Counted from the stretch's first letter, positions 49,264 through 58,252 are shown. The stretch: DNA of 64,000 nt from an uncultured Pseudomonadota bacterium (GCA_913055625.1 CAJXJW010000009.1:1-64000); one strand, 5' to 3'. Program-made: numbers and translations. The notes: a model not told the origin generated them from the sequence alone.

Positions 49264-49424
49264 GCGGGCATTGCCTGGGGCTGCCAAGCGGTCGGGGTCA
49301 GCACCTGGTGGTTGGACAGCGATGCATGACCTGAACCTCAGCTCTTGTAGAATGCAGCCTTTAGCGTTGCGCTAGCCGCAAGTTCTTCGACCGCCGGTAT
49401 ATCAGTGCGTTTGCTGGAGAAGTG

Positions 49425-49826
49425 ATGGGGATTGCTGAAAACAAGCAGGTTGTTCTTGATTTCTACGCGGCCGGGGCGCGTGGTGATACGGATGGATGTT
49501 TCGCCCTGCTAGCGGATGACATTACGTGGACAAACATCGGCACCACGAAGTTCTCGGGCACCTACGTCGGCAAGCAGGCTCTTGGTGATAATCTCCTTGG
49601 CCCCTTGTTCAGTCAGCTGAAGGCAGGAATCTCTTCCCAAATCGAGCGACTGACAGCAGAGGGTGACATTGTCGTTGCTCAAACGTCTGGAACTGCGGAG
49701 ACCACCGAAGGCGTCCCCTACAACAACACTTACTGCCAGGTCATTACCATCAAGGACGGCAAGTTTGCGGCCGTGACGGAATACATGGATACGGCGCTCA
49801 TTGATTCGGTGTTCGGCGTGAAGTGA
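49425..49826 (+). CDS. NTF2/SnoaL-like protein
   Basis: 133 aa with the NTF2-like alpha+beta cone: an N-terminal helix (ENKQVVLDFYAAGARGDTDG), a strand with the conserved Trp in DDITWTNIG, then three strands, typical of SnoaL-like proteins, some of which are isomerases or hydrolases. No signal peptide. The coding sequence is visibly less GC-rich and uses more A/T-ending codons than its neighbours, as does the 160-base gap before it, so it may be a recent arrival. A TAGAAT -10-like element lies at 49348. Confidence 0.75.
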   Translation: MGIAENKQVVLDFYAAGARGDTDGCFALLADDITWTNIGTTKFSGTYVGKQALGDNLLGPLFSQLKAGISSQIERLTAEGDIVVAQTSGTAETTEGVPYNNTYCQVITIKDGKFAAVTEYMDTALIDSVFGVK

Positions 49827-49833
49827 GCGTCTG

Positions 49834-50385
49834 CTACCGCCCCCGCCGCCGGTAATCTATCACCCAACCGTCCCGGGTCTCGATCGTGCAGCAGTCGAGC
49901 AACTCCGCTTTGACCATGGCGCGCCCACGGGCCGCGCGACTCTTGATCGCGGACACCGATCGGCCCTCTGCTGCGGCGACGTCGCTCATGCTCCGCCCCT
50001 CCAGGTCGGTCGCGATCAGCGTGTCCCGGTACAGCGTGGGGAGACGCTCGATCATCGGCCGCAGGCAGGCGGCCAGGTCCTGGTGCCGTCGCGTCTCGTC
50101 CGTGTCGTCGGCGGGTATCGAGTCGTCGAGCTCCACCGTCGGCGCACCGCGCGCCCGGTAGAAATCCGCGAGCGTGGTCCGCGTCGTCGTAAACAACCAT
50201 GCGCCGAGGTTGTCGATCCTGCGGCCGGCCTGCAGGGCCGACAGCGCCTTCACGAACACGTCGTGCAGCAGGTCGTCGGCTTGCGACGGATCGGCCAGGC
50301 GGCCTCGCAGATAGCTGTGCAGGCGCTCGCGCAAGTCCGCGAACGCCTGCTCGACTCCCGCCGCGGCCGCCTGCGACTCAGTCAC
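49834..50385 (-). CDS. RNA polymerase sigma factor, SigZ-like ECF
   Basis: 183 aa ECF sigma factor with sigma region 2 (about 15-85, DDLLHDVFVKAL and the -10 recognition segment NLGAWLFTTTRTTLADFYR) and region 4 (about 120-170, SMSDVAAAEGRSVSAIKSRAARGR). It resembles SigZ-type sigma factors that lack a dedicated anti-sigma gene. A C-terminal extension of about 25 residues contains Cys-Cys (LLDCCTIETRDGW), which could sense metals or thiols. It starts 3 bases after the ArsI-like gene, as one transcript. Confidence 0.82.
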   Translation of the reverse strand: MTESQAAAAGVEQAFADLRERLHSYLRGRLADPSQADDLLHDVFVKALSALQAGRRIDNLGAWLFTTTRTTLADFYRARGAPTVELDDSIPADDTDETRRHQDLAACLRPMIERLPTLYRDTLIATDLEGRSMSDVAAAEGRSVSAIKSRAARGRAMVKAELLDCCTIETRDGWVIDYRRRGR

Positions 50386-50388
50386 GGG

Positions 50389-50886
50389 TCAGCCGCAGCA
50401 AGGCTCGGCCTTGTTGCTCTGGGCCTCGCCCGGTACGCAGCAGTCGCCGGTCCCGTCCGCGTCGCTCCGCAGCGGTACGCAACACGCCGTCATCGGCGTG
50501 CCCGTGTCCGTGCCGTAGGTTTCCGCATCGTCCATCGTCAGGAAATGCTCCCAGGCAATGCCCTGCGGGTCGACGGTCCAGTGTTTCTCGCTGCGTGCGT
50601 AGCAGCAGGCGGCCTCGCCCTGGTCCAGTGTCGTCTCGTTGGACGCCGCGTCGGCATACTCCCGAAGCCTCGCGAGTTCCCCGGTGTCGGAGACCTGCAC
50701 GCCGAGGTGATTCACACCAACCTCGTGGCCGCGGGTAGAGATCGCGAAATTCACCGCGGGGTCGTCGAGCATCCACTTGGCGTAGTCGACGCGCTGCTTG
50801 GCGGGTTCGCTGCCGAACAGCTTGCTGTAGAACTCGATGTTCGCCGCCAGGTCTTCGACGGCGATGTGGACGTGAAATCGTTTCAT
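50389..50886 (-). CDS. ArsI/CadI family VOC metalloenzyme
   Basis: 165 aa vicinal-oxygen-chelate protein. Candidate Fe(II) ligands are His7, His60 and Glu113, and the vicinal pair Cys94-Cys95 in AACCYA is the arsenic-binding motif of ArsI C-As lyases, which demethylate trivalent organoarsenicals. The family also includes CadI (cadmium-induced). A Cys-rich tail holds three more Cys-Cys pairs. It is first in a two-gene unit with the sigma factor. An arsenic or heavy-metal role is probable; no other ars gene is nearby. Confidence 0.82.
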   Translation of the reverse strand: MKRFHVHIAVEDLAANIEFYSKLFGSEPAKQRVDYAKWMLDDPAVNFAISTRGHEVGVNHLGVQVSDTGELARLREYADAASNETTLDQGEAACCYARSEKHWTVDPQGIAWEHFLTMDDAETYGTDTGTPMTACCVPLRSDADGTGDCCVPGEAQSNKAEPCCG

Positions 50887-51146
50887 GATGGCCTCCTTTG
50901 TTGCCGATCATCGCTGAAATTGCATCGCGTTACTAAAGACGCGGAGGCGGCCGCACGGTCGCAAACTTTGCCGGCCAGCCATTAGACCAGATGGAAAGTA
51001 TCTCGTCATGCCCTGGTAATGACCGACAACGACAATCACCCAGGCGGTTGCCGCGCGTGCGCCGGATTGTCTTGCACCTGCCGCGCGCCCTACAATCCCG
51101 GGCTGCCGCAAGAACAACAAACCGGTCCCTGATCAGAGGAGGACTC
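50887..51146. promoter_or_regulatory. Divergent region with promoter for DUF3604 gene
   Basis: 260 bases between the ArsI-like and DUF3604 genes. On the plus strand TTGTCT (51067-51072) and TACAAT (51091-51096) are 18 bases apart, followed by a GC-rich discriminator, about 45 bases before the DUF3604 start. Nothing else recognisable was seen. Confidence 0.45.
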
Positions 51147-53099
51147 ATGAAGGCTGCCCCGATCGCGACGCTGTTGCGTGTTGCCGCGTGTGCGACTGCA
51201 CTCCTGGTTTCCGCGGCAAGCGTTGCCCAGACCGCGAATACCGATGCCGGCACGCTGTCGGCCGACAAGGCGAAAGAGGCTCACGGCGCGCGCCCGTACT
51301 CGCCGTACGCCGGGCGTAGCTTTCCGACCCGGCCGTTCTTCGGGGATACGCACCTGCACACGTCGTTCTCAATGGACGCCGGCGCGTTCGGCGCGCGTCT
51401 GACGCCGCGGGACGCCTACCGCTTCGCCCGCGGCGAGGAGATCATGGCGTCCAGCGGACAGCCGGTGAAGTTGTCACGCCCGCTGGATTTCCTGGTCGTC
51501 GCCGATCACTCGGACAACATGGGCTTTTTCCCGGACCTGTTCGCCGGCAAGCCGAACGTCCTCGCGAACGAGCAGGGCCGCGAATGGTACGACATGATCC
51601 AGTCCGGCCGGGGCAACGATGCCGCGATAGAGATCATCGTCGCGTTCTCGCACAACAAGTTCCCGACGGACATCATGTACTTCCCCGGCACCACGTCGTA
51701 CCGCAATGCCTGGCAGGAAACGATCGATAGTGCCGAGGCTTTCAACGAGCCAGGTACGTTCACGGCTTTCATCGGCTACGAGTGGACGTCGAATACCGGT
51801 GGCAACAACCTGCACCGCAACGTCATCTTCCGCGACAACGGGGACAAGGCGAGCCAGGTCGAGCCGTTCACCGTGTACCCGCCCTACGGCAGCGACAACC
51901 CCGTCGATCTCTGGAAGTGGATGAACGACTACGAGAGCAAGACGGGCGGACGGGTGCTGGCGATCGCGCACAACGGCAACCTGAGCAACGGGCGGATGTT
52001 CCCGGACAAGGAGGCCTTCGGCAAGCGCCTCGACCGCGGCTACGTGGAAACACGGGCCCGTTGGGAGCGCCTGTACGAGGCGACCCAGACGAAAGGCGAC
52101 GGCGAAGCGCACCCGCGGCTCTCGCCGAACGACGAGTTCGCCGACTTCGAGACCTGGGACAAGGGCAATCTCGACGGCAGCGTCGCGAAGACCGACGACA
52201 TGCTGCCGGGGGAATACGTGCGCTCGGGCCTGCAGCGCGGACTGCAACTCGGGGTGCGGCTCGGCACGAACCCGTACAAGTTCGGTGTCGTGGGCAGCAC
52301 CGACGCGCATACCGGCCTGATGTCGATCGAAGAAAACAACTTCTTCGGCAAAACGACGCCGCAGGAGCCGAGCCCGGAGCGCCTGACCGCCGTGTTCGTC
52401 GACAACCCGGCGACGGGCGTCCGCGTCATGGATTGGGAAGTCGGCTCTGCGGGATACGCCGCGGTGTGGGCCGAGGAGAATACGCGCGCCTCGATCTGGG
52501 ATGCGATGCAGCGCAAGGAGACCTATGCGACGACCGGGTCGCGCATGGTCGTGCGCTTCTTCGGCGGCTTCGCCTTCGATGCCGTCGACGCCCACGGCCG
52601 GGAGCCGGCGCTCATCGGCTACACGAAGGGCGTGCCAATGGGCGGCGACCTCCCCGCCGCGCCGTCCGACGCGGCTCCGAGCTTCCTCGTGGCGGCGATG
52701 AAGGACCCGCTGAGCGGCAACCTCGATCGCATCCAGATCATCAAGGGCTGGCTGGACGACGACGGCGAGCTGCACGAGAAGGTGTACGACGTCGCCTGGA
52801 GCGACGGCCGGCAAATGGGCGCCGACGGCAAGCTGCCGCCGGTCGGGAACACCGTCGACGTCGCAAACGCGACGTGGACCAACACGATCGGTGCTCCGGA
52901 GCTGATCACAGTGTGGGAGGACCCGGACTTCGATGCCGACGAGCACGCGTTCTACTACGCGCGCGTTATCGAGATCCCCACGCCGCGGTGGACGGCCTAC
53001 GACGCGAAGTACTACGGCACGACGCCGTTACCCGGCACCCGCATGACCGTGACCGAGCGCGCGTACACGTCCGCGATCTGGTACACGCCGGCGGACTGA
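51147..53099 (+). CDS. Exported DUF3604 (PHP-like) protein
   Basis: 650 aa with a signal peptide (about 1-27, ending VAQ). It matches the DUF3604 family: FFGDTHLHTSFS (about 70-81) and LVVADHSDNMGFF are PHP-type metal-binding segments, with further His/Asp in IAHNGNLSNG and GSTDAHTG. A binuclear metallohydrolase in the periplasm is likely, but substrates are unknown. Start ATG 51147 has GAGGAGG just upstream. Monocistronic; downstream it converges with the NhaC-type gene. Confidence 0.85.
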   Translation: MKAAPIATLLRVAACATALLVSAASVAQTANTDAGTLSADKAKEAHGARPYSPYAGRSFPTRPFFGDTHLHTSFSMDAGAFGARLTPRDAYRFARGEEIMASSGQPVKLSRPLDFLVVADHSDNMGFFPDLFAGKPNVLANEQGREWYDMIQSGRGNDAAIEIIVAFSHNKFPTDIMYFPGTTSYRNAWQETIDSAEAFNEPGTFTAFIGYEWTSNTGGNNLHRNVIFRDNGDKASQVEPFTVYPPYGSDNPVDLWKWMNDYESKTGGRVLAIAHNGNLSNGRMFPDKEAFGKRLDRGYVETRARWERLYEATQTKGDGEAHPRLSPNDEFADFETWDKGNLDGSVAKTDDMLPGEYVRSGLQRGLQLGVRLGTNPYKFGVVGSTDAHTGLMSIEENNFFGKTTPQEPSPERLTAVFVDNPATGVRVMDWEVGSAGYAAVWAEENTRASIWDAMQRKETYATTGSRMVVRFFGGFAFDAVDAHGREPALIGYTKGVPMGGDLPAAPSDAAPSFLVAAMKDPLSGNLDRIQIIKGWLDDDGELHEKVYDVAWSDGRQMGADGKLPPVGNTVDVANATWTNTIGAPELITVWEDPDFDADEHAFYYARVIEIPTPRWTAYDAKYYGTTPLPGTRMTVTERAYTSAIWYTPAD

Positions 53100-53123
53100 C
53101 GGCGGGAGTCGGTACCAACCGCG

Positions 53124-54605
53124 TCAGTCACCGTCCGTGCCCGGCGCCAGGCGCGTGATCGTCACGTCGAACATGCCGTACAGGATCGACACAACCGGGT
53201 TGATCAGGTTGAAGAACGCAAACGGCAGGTAGGCGAACGTCGCGACGCCGAGCGCGGCGGCCATGTACGCCCCGCAGGTGTTCCACGGGACGAGCGGCGA
53301 CGTGAGCGTCCCGCAGTCCTCGATGACGCGGGACAGGTTGCGGGCGTCGAGGCCGCGGCGTTTGAACTCGGCGCGGAACATGCGTCCCGGCAGCACGATG
53401 GCCATGTACTGATCGGCGGCGACGATATTCGCGCCGATACATGTAAGGCCGGTCGTCAGGATCAGGCTGCCGGTAGACCGCGCCGCCGCGACCGCCGAGC
53501 GGATGAGGCGCGCCAGCATGCCGGCGTGTTCCAGGATGGCGCCGAACGACAGCGCGCAGATGATCAGCCAGATTGTCGTCAGCATGCTCGCCATGCCGCC
53601 GCGTGACAGCAGGTCATCGACCGCGGGCACCCCGGTCGCCGAGACGTAGCCGCTCGACAACGCGATCCACCCGCCCTTGGCGAGTGCGAGCGGCGTGGAC
53701 AGCGCGGCGTCGCCCGCCAGTGCGATGACGACGCCGGGCTGCAGGAACACGGCCATCAGCACACCGAGCAATGCGCCGGTAAGTATCGTCGGCAGCGGCG
53801 GCAGCTTTTTCATGGCCATGAGCAATACGACGAGCAACGGCAGCAGTGCCAACGGCGAGATGGCGAACGACGCCCGCAGCGTGTCGGTCATCGCCGCCAG
53901 TGTCGGTGAGTTCGCGTCGATGTCGACCTGCCAGCCGACGATCGCGAAGACCAGCACCGCCAGCAGGAACGACGGCGTCGTCGTGTAGGCCATGTGGCGG
54001 ATGTGGGTGAAGAGGTCAGTGCCCGCGACGGCCGGCGCCAGGTTCGTCGTGTCCGACAGCGGCGACATCTTGTCGCCGAAGTAGGCGCCACTGACCACCG
54101 CGCCCGCCGTCACGGCCGGTGAGATGCCGAAGCCCATCGCGACGCCGATCAGGCCGACGCCGAGCGTGCCGGCGACCGTCCACGAGCTGCCGGTGCTGAT
54201 CGATGCGACCGCGCAGATGATGCAGGCGGCGGCGTAGAAGAACTTCGGGTGCAGGAGCTGCAGTCCGTAGTAGATCATCGCGGGCACCGTGCCCGCCGCG
54301 AGCCAGGCGCCGATCAGCGCGCCAACGGCCAGCAGGATGAGCATCGCGCCCATTGCGGTGCCGATGCCGTCGATGATCGCACGCTGCAGGTCGTCCCAGG
54401 GATGGCCGTTGATGCCCGCGATAATGGCCGCGACCGCCGTCGCAAGAATGAGCGCGATCTGGTTCGCGCCGCCGGAGGAATCCGAGCCGAACAGGTACAC
54501 GGAGCCGGCAAGCAATACGACCAGCACCGCGATCGGGGTGGCCGCCTGCAGCAGGCTCGGCTCGCGGATCCCCGGGCCTGCGTGATGCTCCTTCGCGCGA
54601 CTCAC
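53124..54605 (-). CDS. NhaC-family antiporter/transporter
   Basis: 493 aa with about 11-12 membrane helices, NhaC family (conserved GSSWTVAGTLGVGLIG and GAVVSGAYFGDKMSPLSDTT). Members exchange Na+ for H+, or malate for lactate (MleN), or carry amino acids. It is the last gene of a six-gene operon, starting 4 bases before the end of the DmpA-type peptidase gene. By context it may import the operon's amino substrate rather than control pH. Confidence 0.85.
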   Translation of the reverse strand: MSRAKEHHAGPGIREPSLLQAATPIAVLVVLLAGSVYLFGSDSSGGANQIALILATAVAAIIAGINGHPWDDLQRAIIDGIGTAMGAMLILLAVGALIGAWLAAGTVPAMIYYGLQLLHPKFFYAAACIICAVASISTGSSWTVAGTLGVGLIGVAMGFGISPAVTAGAVVSGAYFGDKMSPLSDTTNLAPAVAGTDLFTHIRHMAYTTTPSFLLAVLVFAIVGWQVDIDANSPTLAAMTDTLRASFAISPLALLPLLVVLLMAMKKLPPLPTILTGALLGVLMAVFLQPGVVIALAGDAALSTPLALAKGGWIALSSGYVSATGVPAVDDLLSRGGMASMLTTIWLIICALSFGAILEHAGMLARLIRSAVAAARSTGSLILTTGLTCIGANIVAADQYMAIVLPGRMFRAEFKRRGLDARNLSRVIEDCGTLTSPLVPWNTCGAYMAAALGVATFAYLPFAFFNLINPVVSILYGMFDVTITRLAPGTDGD

Positions 54606-55756
54606 GGCTGCCGCAGCCGCCCGTGCTGCCGCAGCAGGTCGCGCACCCGGTCGTGGTCGAGGCCGGATACCCGGTGGCCGAGGTCGCCGGTCATGTCGCG
54701 CCCGGCCACGAGCGCATTGATGATGGCTTCTTCCGTCGCCTGCACCGTGGCTTCGAACAACGGATCGAGTGTGTGGTTCGGCAGGGACTGAATGACGGCG
54801 CCGGCTTCGCCGCGGCCGGCCGCCGCGTTCGCCGTCGAGAACGCCATAAAGATGTCACCGGAGCCGTTGTGCGCGATGCCGCCGGTGCGCGCGACCCCCA
54901 GCGACACGCGGCGCGCGATCCGGTCGAGCTGGTGCGGCAGCAACGGCGCGTCGGTCGCAACGACGGCGATGATCGAGCTGTTGCCGTCGGGCGGTTCGTC
55001 GTCGGTGTACACCGGCACGCCGGGCATCGACGGGCCGACCGGGACTCCCGCGATGCGCAGCTCCGCGCGCACGCCGAAATTCGCCTGCACGAGCACGCCA
55101 AGCGTGTACGCATTGCCATGAACGTCGACCAGCCGAGACGCGGTGCCGATGCCGCACTTCAGCTCGAAGCACATCATGCCGGTCCCGCCGCCGACACCGC
55201 CCTCGGCGACCGGCCCGCTCGTCGCGGCATCGAGCGCTTTCCCGGCGTGCGCCGGCCGCACGTGAAAGCTGTTGATGTCGTTCAGCCAGCCGTCCCAGGT
55301 CTCGGCCACGACGGGCAGCGACCAGAAGTAACCGGTCGCGTCGGCGCCGTCCTGCGCGACGCGCCAGCGGATCGTCCCCTCGTGCACGGCGCCGACGCTG
55401 TGTGTGTTCGTGATCATGACGGGGCCCTCGAGGAAACCGCTCTCGGAGACCCACGTCGTGCCGGTCATCTCGCCATTGCCGTTCAGCGCGGTCCAGCCGG
55501 CGTACACCTGCACGTTCATCGAGTCGCGCCCGCGCGGCAGGACTGCGGTCACGCCGGTGCGCGCCGCGCGCCCGTCCGGCAGGTCGGCGACGATCGTCTC
55601 GTGCCCGACGGTCACCCCGGCGACATCGGTGATCGCGTTCAGCCGCCCGGGGGTGCCGTCGAACGGAATCCCGAGGTCGCGGGCCCGCGGCGCTTCCGCC
55701 GCCGCCGGTAGTGTGGCGGCCAGCAGCGCGCCGACGATCAATGCTCTCGCGGTCAT
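54602..55756 (-). CDS. Exported P1 family (DmpA-like) aminopeptidase
   Basis: 384 aa with a signal peptide (about 1-22). It belongs to peptidase family P1/S58 (DmpA, BapA), N-terminal nucleophile hydrolases that self-cleave; several prefer peptides with N-terminal beta-amino acids or D-residues. GVGGGTGM (187-194) and the VATDAPLLPHQL segment (267-278) are family marks. The nucleophile should be Ser261 in NSSII; the residue before it is Ser, whereas in DmpA I recall Gly. It is located in an operon with a beta-keto-acid pathway, which suits release of beta-amino acids in the periplasm. It overlaps the transporter start by 4 bases. Confidence 0.85.
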   Translation of the reverse strand: MTARALIVGALLAATLPAAAEAPRARDLGIPFDGTPGRLNAITDVAGVTVGHETIVADLPDGRAARTGVTAVLPRGRDSMNVQVYAGWTALNGNGEMTGTTWVSESGFLEGPVMITNTHSVGAVHEGTIRWRVAQDGADATGYFWSLPVVAETWDGWLNDINSFHVRPAHAGKALDAATSGPVAEGGVGGGTGMMCFELKCGIGTASRLVDVHGNAYTLGVLVQANFGVRAELRIAGVPVGPSMPGVPVYTDDEPPDGNSSIIAVVATDAPLLPHQLDRIARRVSLGVARTGGIAHNGSGDIFMAFSTANAAAGRGEAGAVIQSLPNHTLDPLFEATVQATEEAIINALVAGRDMTGDLGHRVSGLDHDRVRDLLRQHGRLRQP

Positions 55757-55784
55757 GCAAAACTCTCCTGTCCGATTCTCATCG

Positions 55785-56804
55785 TCAGCGAATAAAGGCG
55801 CCGAGGGCGGCGACGAGGTTGTCGCCGAGTGCCTCCGACGGGTATCCGCCCTCCTGCACCAGCACGGTCGGCAGCCCGAGCGCGTGGATGCGTTCGCCGA
55901 TCGCGCCGAAGTCGTCCGTCGTGAGCGCGAGCCCGGTCAGCGGGTCGCCGGCGTAGGCGTCGAGGCCGAGCGCGACGACGAGCGCGCCGGCGCCGAAGCG
56001 TGCGACGGCATCCAGCGCGTCCTCGAGCGCGTCGAGGTACTCGTCGCCGGCGGTCCCGCGCGGCAGCGGCAGGTTCAGGTTGCAGCCTTCGCCGGCGCCG
56101 GTGCCGCGCTCGTCCGCGGCGCCCCAGAAGAACGGGTAGAAGCGCACCGGGTCGGCGTGCAGCGAAATCGTCAGCACGTCGGCCCGGTCGTAGAACACGT
56201 CCTGCGTGCCGTTGCCGTGGTGCACATCCACGTCCAGGACCGCGACCCGCTCGTAGTCGCCGCGCAGCACCTGGGCCGCGATCGCGGAATTGCTGAGATA
56301 ACAGAAGCCGCCCGCGATCTCCTTCCCGGCGTGGTGGCCGGGCGGCCGGCACAGGGCATAGCAGGACGGCGCGCCGGCAGTCACCTCGCGGGCTGCGTGC
56401 ACCGCGGTCCACGCGCTTGCAAGGGAACTGTGCCACGTGTCGCGCGTGATGGGTGCCGCGCCGTCGAACACGTGGTAGCCGACCTGGCCGACCGCCGATG
56501 CCGGGTACACGGTGTCCGCCGCGTTCGGGTGCACGTTCGGGAAGATGACCGCCGACGCACCCGGCACGCGCTGCCAGCGCGCGTGGATGTTCTCGAGGAA
56601 GCGCAGGTAGCGCCCGGTGTGCACGGCGGCAAGCGGCTCCATGCCGGCGTCGGCGGGCAGCTCGTGCGTGAGGCCCGCGGCCGTGGCGGCCGCCAGCAGG
56701 CGCTCGGCGCGCGCGGGAATCTCGTGGGCCGCCTCCATGACGCCCGACGACATGATCTCCGGCGGCGCGTGCCGCAGCTGCTCCGGTGAGAAAATGACTT
56801 TCAA
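55785..56804 (-). CDS. Acetylpolyamine amidohydrolase-like deacetylase
   Basis: 339 aa of the histone deacetylase/AcuC/AphA superfamily. Zn and charge-relay residues are seen in RPPGHHA, DVDVHHGNGTQ, SLHADP and GLDAYAGDP. The start MKVIFSPEQ and the PVRFYPFFWGAADE loop resemble acetylpolyamine amidohydrolases (AphA/AphB) more than AcuC. It should remove acetyl groups from primary amines such as acetylputrescine, acetylcadaverine or 4-acetamidobutyrate. It overlaps the GNAT gene end by 4 bases, so an acetyltransferase and a deacetylase are coupled in one operon, which implies temporary amine protection. Confidence 0.85.
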   Translation of the reverse strand: MKVIFSPEQLRHAPPEIMSSGVMEAAHEIPARAERLLAAATAAGLTHELPADAGMEPLAAVHTGRYLRFLENIHARWQRVPGASAVIFPNVHPNAADTVYPASAVGQVGYHVFDGAAPITRDTWHSSLASAWTAVHAAREVTAGAPSCYALCRPPGHHAGKEIAGGFCYLSNSAIAAQVLRGDYERVAVLDVDVHHGNGTQDVFYDRADVLTISLHADPVRFYPFFWGAADERGTGAGEGCNLNLPLPRGTAGDEYLDALEDALDAVARFGAGALVVALGLDAYAGDPLTGLALTTDDFGAIGERIHALGLPTVLVQEGGYPSEALGDNLVAALGAFIR

Positions 56805-57313
56805 GCGAGCTCCGTCAATGCATCGAACGCATCCGCATCGGCCTCGAAGATGCGCTCGGTCGCCGACAGCGCGAGCCCGCAGCGCTCGTAGAAGCGAATG
56901 GCGTGCGTGTTGTCGTGCTGCACTGACAGGCGCAGGTACGTGGCGCCGCGTTGTTGCGCACGTCGCGCCGTTTCCGCCAGCAGTCGCTCACCGACCCGGC
57001 CGCCGCGCGCAGCGCTGTCGACGACGAGGTCCTGCACGTACACGCCGGCGGAACCGCGCCAGCTCGAGTAGGAATAGAAGTACAGGCAAAGGCCGATGAC
57101 CCCGCCGTCGCGCTCGGCGACCAGGGTCTGGAAAAGGGGGCTGCCGGAGAAGCCGTCGCGGCGCAGGTCCTCTTCGCTCGCGTGGAACTTGCCGGTGAGG
57201 CCGGTGGCGTCGGCGAGCTGTGCCAGCAGGCGGTGAACGTCCGCGATGTCTTGTTCCGTGGCCGGGCGGATCACGGTGTCCAATAATGCTGCGTGGTCCC
57301 CGGCGGCACTCAT
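56801..57313 (-). CDS. GNAT family N-acetyltransferase
   Basis: 170 aa GCN5-related acetyltransferase. The acceptor side is N-terminal; YVQDLVVDSAARGGRVGERLL (about 95-115) is the acetyl-CoA loop region with R-G-G-x-G-x-x-L, and FYERCGL near the end is the last motif. It is similar in pattern to diamine acetyltransferases (SSAT-like). The frame is open upstream, but ATG 57313 overlaps the BKACE stop as TGATG. The likely acceptor is a primary amine of the pathway intermediate, for example the terminal amine of beta-lysine. Confidence 0.82.
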   Translation of the reverse strand: MSAAGDHAALLDTVIRPATEQDIADVHRLLAQLADATGLTGKFHASEEDLRRDGFSGSPLFQTLVAERDGGVIGLCLYFYSYSSWRGSAGVYVQDLVVDSAARGGRVGERLLAETARRAQQRGATYLRLSVQHDNTHAIRFYERCGLALSATERIFEADADAFDALTELA

Positions 57314-58242
57314 CAGAAATTCACCTGGTCCGCGCCCTTGAGGCCGAGCATGGCGCGTGCCTCGTCGGGCGTCGCGATTTCGTAGCCGAGTTCCTCGAGC
57401 ACGCGCCGGATCTTGCCGACCTGCTCCGCGTTGCTCGTGGCGAGCCGGCCGCGGCCGATGAGCAGGCTGTCCTCGAGCCCGACGCGGACGCTGCCGCCCA
57501 TGATCGCGCCGAGCGTGGCGAGCGGCATCTGCAGCCGGCCCGCGCACAGCACGGAGAAGCGGTAGTTCGAGCCGAGCAGCCGGTCGGCCGTCGCCTTCAT
57601 GTGCATCAGGTTCTCGGGTGCCGCGTCGATGCCCCCGAGCACGCCGAGCACGAACTGCACGAACAGCGGCTCGCGGATGAGGCCCTCGCGCAGGTAGAAC
57701 GCGAGCGTCTGGATGTGCCCGACGTCGTAGCACTCGAACTCGAAGCGCGTGCCGTAGCGGTCGCCGAGCTGGTGAAAAATCTGCTCGATATCTGCGAACG
57801 TGTTGCGAAACACGACTTCCTTCGTCTTGTCGAGCAGCGCGGGTTCCCAGTCGAACAGCCAGTCCTCGTGGCGCTTCTTCATCGGGAACAGGCCGAAGTT
57901 CATCGAGCCCATGTTCAGCGACGCCATTTCCGGCTGCACCCGGTTCGGCGCCGCGAGACGCTCCTCGAGCGTCATCAGCGAGCTGCCGCCGGTCGTGATG
58001 TTGATGACGGCGTCGCAGCCGGACCTGATCGCCGGCAGGAACTGCATGAACACGTCCGGGTCTGCCGTCGGCTGGCCGGTGTCGGGGTCGCGCGCGTGCA
58101 GGTGCAGGATCGCGGCCCCGGCGTCGGCCGCGGCTATCGCCTGCCGCGCGATGTCTTCCGGGCGGTACGGCAGGTGCGGGCTCATCGTCGGCGTGTGGAT
58201 CGAGCCGGTGACGGCGCAGGTGATGATGACCTTCTGACTCAC
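57313..58242 (-). CDS. Beta-keto acid cleavage enzyme (BKACE)
   Basis: 309 aa, DUF849/Kce family. These Zn enzymes cleave a beta-keto acid with acetyl-CoA to give acetoacetate and a shorter acyl-CoA. Zn-binding HLHAR (His47, His49) and the conserved VRVGLED Glu are present; the N-terminal ITCAVTGSIHTPTMSPHLP is typical. The prototype acts on 3-keto-5-aminohexanoate of lysine fermentation, but the family has many substrates. The GTG start at 58242 was chosen; upstream residues are not family-like. It follows the aminotransferase by 10 bases, which could supply its keto substrate from a beta-amino acid. Confidence 0.9.
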   Translation of the reverse strand: MSQKVIITCAVTGSIHTPTMSPHLPYRPEDIARQAIAAADAGAAILHLHARDPDTGQPTADPDVFMQFLPAIRSGCDAVINITTGGSSLMTLEERLAAPNRVQPEMASLNMGSMNFGLFPMKKRHEDWLFDWEPALLDKTKEVVFRNTFADIEQIFHQLGDRYGTRFEFECYDVGHIQTLAFYLREGLIREPLFVQFVLGVLGGIDAAPENLMHMKATADRLLGSNYRFSVLCAGRLQMPLATLGAIMGGSVRVGLEDSLLIGRGRLATSNAEQVGKIRRVLEELGYEIATPDEARAMLGLKGADQVNF

Positions 58243-58252
58243 GTGGTTTCCT

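Noticed and set aside
47431-49421. Tn7-like insertion after glmS
   Set aside because: The glmS 3' end is the classic Tn7 target, but no tns genes or terminal repeats were visible.
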